Of a DNA stretch of 64,000 nt, positions 60,600 through 64,000 are shown piece after piece; the stretch's first letter is position 1, and every line of letters begins with the position of its first letter. The notes beneath the pieces are model-generated. The model saw only the letters and a program-made list of their open reading frames with translations. It searched no databases and was not told where the DNA came from. The DNA is from CAISTG01 sp964455185. GTDB lineage: Bacteria; Patescibacteriota; Patescibacteriia; 2-01-FULL-39-33. The position numbers and the translations under genes are program-made. The stretch spans positions 5,719-69,718 of the forward strand of contig CAYVUR010000001.1 of assembly GCA_964455185.1 (NCBI GenBank), written 5' to 3'.

Positions 60600-61655
60600 T
60601 TATTGACAATTAACCCCAGCTTGTTCTATTAATTTATCATTTCCCTCAGCTTCACTAGCCGCCATAATATCAGCATTCATTTGGGGTCTACCTGTTTTTT
60701 GTAACTGAATATAATATTGGCTGTTTAATATTTCTTTTCCAGCTTGTTCAAAATTATTTTCTCTAATAGCTGTCCACATATTATTGAAATTATTAAGTGA
60801 GGCTCCTCCCATATTATAAGCCATATCAGTTAGAACAACTTGTCTTCCAGCTGAAAGATTATCAAAATTGACTCCATGTTCGCTAGCTATTTCTCTAGCT
60901 TGATTTTGATATTTTTCGTAATCACTTGCTAGAATTTTTCTTGCTTCCTCTTCTGTGCCATTAAAAGTTTCTCCTGGCTGTATTTGATGTCCAAAATAAA
61001 TATCTTGAGTGTCTGTTTGGATTGGGTCAGTATAAGGAGTAGTGCTATAACCTTCATGAGAAGCAATATAGGCCATGCCATAATTTCTCTCTCCTTTATC
61101 ATTTTGTGGACAAGGTACTTTAGGTCCATTATTTTTATTTTCTGGCGTGGATTGTCCTAATTGACCATTAGTTGGAGTTGTTTGGGATAAAGAATTGTAA
61201 TTATTACCTTTACTATAACCTTGACTCATCACATCATAATTACTCGTGACTTGAATATCTTTTATCTCTGGCATATTAATATTAGTCAAAGAAGGATTAA
61301 TTAAACTAATAATTAAATAAGAACCAAAAGCTAATACTAACCCAGTAACAGCAGAAAAAATAGTATCTTGAGCATCACTAATTTGTTTAGGGTCACCTCT
61401 AGAAGCCAACCATTTAAAGCCGCCCCACATTATTATAATAGTAGCAATAATGCCAACTGTTCCCAGTAAAAGATTGTACCAAGCTTTAAAATAATCTCCT
61501 AATAATGAACCCTTAACTTGTCCACCAGTAACATTGCCAACAGGAACATTGAGTTGAATTGAAATATCGTTATAATTGTTGTCAGCAGCTAACACTCTTA
61601 ATAGTGGTGGAATTAATAATAACAAAGTAATTAATACAAAAAATATTTTTTTCAT
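60600..61655 (-). CDS. VirB2-like pilin domain fused to GH24 lysozyme
   Basis: 351 residues: a signal peptide (1-24), the same pilin-type region as its neighbour (25-145, spans about 61-83 and 98-120), a low-complexity linker, and from residue 180 a T4-lysozyme-like (GH24) domain. The catalytic glutamate is E201 in IASHEGYSTTPYTD and the aspartate is D210, spaced as in T4 lysozyme (E11, D20). FGHQIQPGETF and LTDMAYNMGGASLNNF match the family. GH24 cuts the glycan chain of peptidoglycan. Encoded 3 bases upstream of the M15-pilin gene. Confidence 0.78.
   Translation of the reverse strand: MKKIFFVLITLLLLIPPLLRVLAADNNYNDISIQLNVPVGNVTGGQVKGSLLGDYFKAWYNLLLGTVGIIATIIIMWGGFKWLASRGDPKQISDAQDTIFSAVTGLVLAFGSYLIISLINPSLTNINMPEIKDIQVTSNYDVMSQGYSKGNNYNSLSQTTPTNGQLGQSTPENKNNGPKVPCPQNDKGERNYGMAYIASHEGYSTTPYTDPIQTDTQDIYFGHQIQPGETFNGTEEEARKILASDYEKYQNQAREIASEHGVNFDNLSAGRQVVLTDMAYNMGGASLNNFNNMWTAIRENNFEQAGKEILNSQYYIQLQKTGRPQMNADIMAASEAEGNDKLIEQAGVNCQ
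61221..61585. repeat. 365-bp direct repeat, copy 2
   Basis: Codes for the pilin part of the GH24 fusion; same sequence as 60129-60493. Perfect identity over coding DNA, including silent positions, implies recent duplication or ongoing gene conversion. Confidence 0.92.
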
Positions 61656-61665
61656 AGATAGTTTA

Positions 61666-62910
61666 TTATAAAGGTAGATTTATTTGATAAATTCTATTAT
61701 CGTTTTTTTCTGAAAAAAAGATTTTTCCCGGATTAGAATTTGAATACATAATATTTTCTATTGTTTTAGTGCCTTGTGGCTTAGCTATCATTTTCATATC
61801 TCCAGTTGCCAGATCTATTAGCCAAATATCATCTTGTACTTTATCAACCTCAGATCTATTAAGTCCAGCTCCAATTGGCATTTCTTCTGGTACGCCGCAA
61901 AAAACAAAACGATCTTCTGCAAAAGTACATTTATCAACAAAAGTTTTGAGTGGTATAGGACTTCTGAAAGCTCCAATATTTTCTCCTGAAGCCGCTGAAA
62001 TCCACAGAGATGGGCGATAATAATCATTTACATCATAAGTGCTATAAAGCATATAATTTCCTGAGGGTGACCATTTTCCTGCAAACCCTCTACCTTGAAC
62101 AATCATTGATTTAAAATTTTCTTTGTTTTGTCCAATAAAATAAACTTCTGAACGAGAGCTATCTTTGCCTTCAATATATTGAGCTACTACTTGATTATTA
62201 GGAGACCAGTTTATTTGTACTTTATCGGCATTTACTCCTATAGATTCTATTATCTTAGGTTGAGAGCCATCAAATTTAGAAATTGCTAAAAATCTATTTT
62301 CTACATCATAAGCCATATTTTTGAAGGCAATTGAGTCTCCGTTAGCAGTTATTTTTAAATCTTCCCAATGAGCGGGCAAAATTATTTGTTTTTGAGTAGT
62401 AAAATCATAAACTATATTTGAACCATCTTTAAATTCTATCGTTGCCCTATCTCCGGCATTATCCCAAGAGACATTATTAGCTCCAAAAAAAGTTTTATCG
62501 CTTAAAGCTATGGCTTGACCATCAGCTCCGATACGATAAAATTTTCCATCTTTAGTGTTAAGATAATTTATTTGTCCATTATTAGTCATTGTTGAAAAAA
62601 GAGTTGGATCTTTAACAAAGGCTTCTGTTTTAGTTAATCCTCCATTAGCTACTTCTGAAATTTTAGTAGTTTCAATTGTTGAGGTTGAAGGAGAAATTAT
62701 TAATTGTCCTAAAGTTGAAGTTGAAATTGGTCTGACTCCTGCTTCTCCTGCCCCTGTTAGTTTTCCTGGAGTGGTAGTGGTATTAGGAGTTGTGTTTGAG
62801 GGAGGTATAAAAAAAGCTCTCCAAAAAAACCAATAAAGAAAAAAAGCAAACATAATAGCCGCTAAAATTATTAAAGCTATTATTGCTAATCTTTTCCAAT
62901 AAGATTCCAT
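61666..62910 (-). CDS. Membrane-anchored TolB-like beta-propeller protein
   Basis: 414 residues. A membrane span at about 9-31 (IALIILAAIMFAFFLYWFFW), a Pro/Thr-rich linker, then blades of a TolB/WD40-like propeller. The repeats are loosely WSPxG-like: KWSPSGNYMLYSTYD near 283, NWSPNNQVVAQYIEG near 237. No catalytic residues. A surface or periplasmic recognition role is likely; the partner may be the pilin-hydrolases 10 bases downstream. Confidence 0.7.
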   Translation of the reverse strand: MESYWKRLAIIALIILAAIMFAFFLYWFFWRAFFIPPSNTTPNTTTTPGKLTGAGEAGVRPISTSTLGQLIISPSTSTIETTKISEVANGGLTKTEAFVKDPTLFSTMTNNGQINYLNTKDGKFYRIGADGQAIALSDKTFFGANNVSWDNAGDRATIEFKDGSNIVYDFTTQKQIILPAHWEDLKITANGDSIAFKNMAYDVENRFLAISKFDGSQPKIIESIGVNADKVQINWSPNNQVVAQYIEGKDSSRSEVYFIGQNKENFKSMIVQGRGFAGKWSPSGNYMLYSTYDVNDYYRPSLWISAASGENIGAFRSPIPLKTFVDKCTFAEDRFVFCGVPEEMPIGAGLNRSEVDKVQDDIWLIDLATGDMKMIAKPQGTKTIENIMYSNSNPGKIFFSEKNDNRIYQINLPL

Positions 62911-62925
62911 AAATTTATTATTATT

Positions 62926-63705
62926 TTAATCTGAATTTTGATTAGATGTCTTAGCAGCGCTATCTGGAGGAATATTATTAATTGCGTTATTTAGTGTTTT
63001 TTCAAATTGATTAGTCATAATATAATAACTACTAGATATTTTGTGTTCAGAAATATAATTATAAACTAAAACAATACAAAAAATTATTATTAAAATAGGT
63101 AATAATATTGTAAGAATAATTGACATTATTGACCCCATTATTGAAATAATAATAATTACAATTTTTCTTTTTATCCCTTGCTTAATTATTTTTTCTGCTG
63201 TTTGTGAATTTGTAGAAATTATTGAGGCACGAGTTAAATTTTTTGCTTGATTTAATTCTTGTTCTTGAAAATTTTGATTATTTTCATCATCAATTAATTC
63301 TTCGTTTTCTAGATTATTTTTTTGTTGCATTCTTCTTATTTCTAGTTGTTGCAGAATTCTGGTTTTAATGGGGTCATCAACTTGTTCTACTGTAAATAAA
63401 GATTTTTCGGCGTCATTTTCTTTTAATTCTTTATTAGTTTTTTCAGAACGCAATATTCTCAAAGCAATTTCTTGTTGAGATTCTGAAAGTAAAGCAGTAT
63501 CACCATCTACTTTTTTATTAATTAAATCAGCCGGAGAGTTTGAGGATAATTTATTAGTTTTTTCTATTGATTTTGTTGATTTAGGAATAGTATTTCTAGT
63601 TGTAACATCTGAAGCTGATGATATAGAAATTTGCGAAGAATTTTGTTTACTTTTTGAAACCTCTTTTTTATTAGAAGATTTATTGTCCAAAGTTGATACA
63701 GGCAT
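62926..63705 (-). CDS. Uncharacterised Ser/Lys-rich membrane protein
   Basis: 259 residues from the ATG at 63705. The frame opens further upstream from a TTG inside the hairpin, so the ATG is preferred. The N-terminal 170 residues are polar, low-complexity Ser/Thr/Lys/Asp-rich with some helical segments. One hydrophobic span lies at about 188-216 (IVIIIISIMGSIMSIILTILL and on), with a short C-terminal tail. No family recognised. Confidence 0.65.
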   Translation of the reverse strand: MPVSTLDNKSSNKKEVSKSKQNSSQISISSASDVTTRNTIPKSTKSIEKTNKLSSNSPADLINKKVDGDTALLSESQQEIALRILRSEKTNKELKENDAEKSLFTVEQVDDPIKTRILQQLEIRRMQQKNNLENEELIDDENNQNFQEQELNQAKNLTRASIISTNSQTAEKIIKQGIKRKIVIIIISIMGSIMSIILTILLPILIIIFCIVLVYNYISEHKISSSYYIMTNQFEKTLNNAINNIPPDSAAKTSNQNSD

Positions 63706-63718
63706 TTTAGATATATTT

Positions 63719-63754
63719 AATAAAAGCAAGTTATTATTAACTTGCTTTTATTAT
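63719..63754 (-). terminator. Perfect 15-bp hairpin (terminator or attenuator)
   Basis: AATAAAAGCAAGTTA / TAACTTGCTTTTATT, loop of four. It contains the upstream gene's stop codon and lies 13 bases before the next start on the same strand, so it could end the upstream transcript or limit read-through. Confidence 0.75.
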
Positions 63755-64000
63755 ATCATTTTCTACCCTTAAATGTATAGTTTTATTTTTTATGTCTTTT
63801 ATAGAAAGTATTTTTTCAGAAATTATTGATTCTAATTCTTCTTGTGTTATTTTTTTTATAGCTCTAACTCCTTGATTTACTTCAGAGTGTTGTTCCATTG
63901 CTGTTACTTTTTTTAGTATTACATTTATAATTGATTTATCTACTTTTATCTTTATTCCCTTTTTATCAGAAACTGATTTTTTTAGTTGGTTCATATGTTT
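63737..64000 (-). CDS. 3' end of a possible Clp/AAA+ ATPase gene (partial)
   Basis: The frame is open to the window edge, with codons beyond the ATG at 63994, so the gene probably starts outside. The visible 85 residues resemble the C-terminal small D2 domain of ClpB/ClpC-type ATPases: GVRAIKKITQEELESIISEK, then IHLRVENDII. Similar chaperone-like ATPases occur near T4SS clusters of Patescibacteria. The identification is tentative because only this part is seen. Confidence 0.45.
   Translation of the reverse strand, partial: KHMNQLKKSVSDKKGIKIKVDKSIINVILKKVTAMEQHSEVNQGVRAIKKITQEELESIISEKILSIKDIKNKTIHLRVENDIIKAS

Overview
The window looks like a chromosomal segment of a Candidate Phyla Radiation / Patescibacteria (Parcubacteria-like) genome. 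I infer this from the strong A+T bias, the very tight packing, small compact versions of universal genes, the absence of operons for biosynthesis, and a Patescibacteria-style type IV secretion (T4SS-like) cluster with PrgI, a split VirB4, a VirB6-like protein and VirB2-like pilins next to a giant Cys-rich surface protein. The code is standard: conserved genes have no internal TGA, and every stop I checked is TAA or TAG. No rRNA, CRISPR array, IS element, integrase or prophage is visible.

Layout. 1-6200: rpoB (3' part) and rpoC, closed by a strong terminator. 6300-11900: a MerR-like regulator, a 40-residue membrane ORF, an HTH-membrane protein, ftsK, a RodZ-like protein and recA. 11900-16160 (minus strand): translation genes in two operons, rpsF-ssb-rpsR-efp and smpB-tmRNA-infC-rpmI-rplT. 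Between them is a structured rpsF leader and an orphan consensus promoter facing the other way. 16200-22600: an AI-2E-type permease, small membrane proteins, a second HTH-membrane protein, glyS, an M16 peptidase and a glycosyltransferase. 22670-25360: a YdjM-like membrane protein, three tRNAs (Met, fMet, Leu) and parA-parB. 25350-32350 (minus strand): a short RelA/SpoT, topA, dprA, pth and der. In the dprA-pth gap there is a plus-strand hairpin RNA with its own promoter and a CCCCCUCCU apical loop. 32460-35470: a FemAB-like transferase, an MFS protein and rsmA.

35550-54800 is the accessory-looking heart of the window: a long plus-strand operon with a calcium-binding-repeat membrane protein, a 3288-residue secreted Cys-rich protein with jelly-roll-like and PKD-like modules, a 1106-residue VirB6/TrbL-like protein, an unknown soluble protein, PrgI, a VirB4 N-terminal-like protein, the VirB4 ATPase and a small membrane-anchored protein. 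comF, two tRNA-Ser, a membrane protein, tRNA-Arg(GCG) and recG follow. On the minus strand at 58397-64000 a second cluster holds radA and two VirB2-like pilin domains. One is fused to an M15 peptidase and one to a GH24 lysozyme, and they share a 365-bp direct repeat that looks identical. A TolB-like propeller protein, an unknown membrane protein and the 3' end of what may be a Clp-type ATPase complete it. My working picture is that the two clusters together build a cell-envelope machine (T4SS-like channel, large surface protein, and pilin-tethered peptidoglycan hydrolases) for contact with another cell or for DNA uptake. ComF, DprA and RecA are compatible with competence. This is inference, not demonstrated.

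Promoters are readable by eye: many have an extended -10 (TGnTATAAT) with a -35 at 17-18 bp, and some lie so close to the start codon that the mRNA should be nearly leaderless (parA is the clearest).
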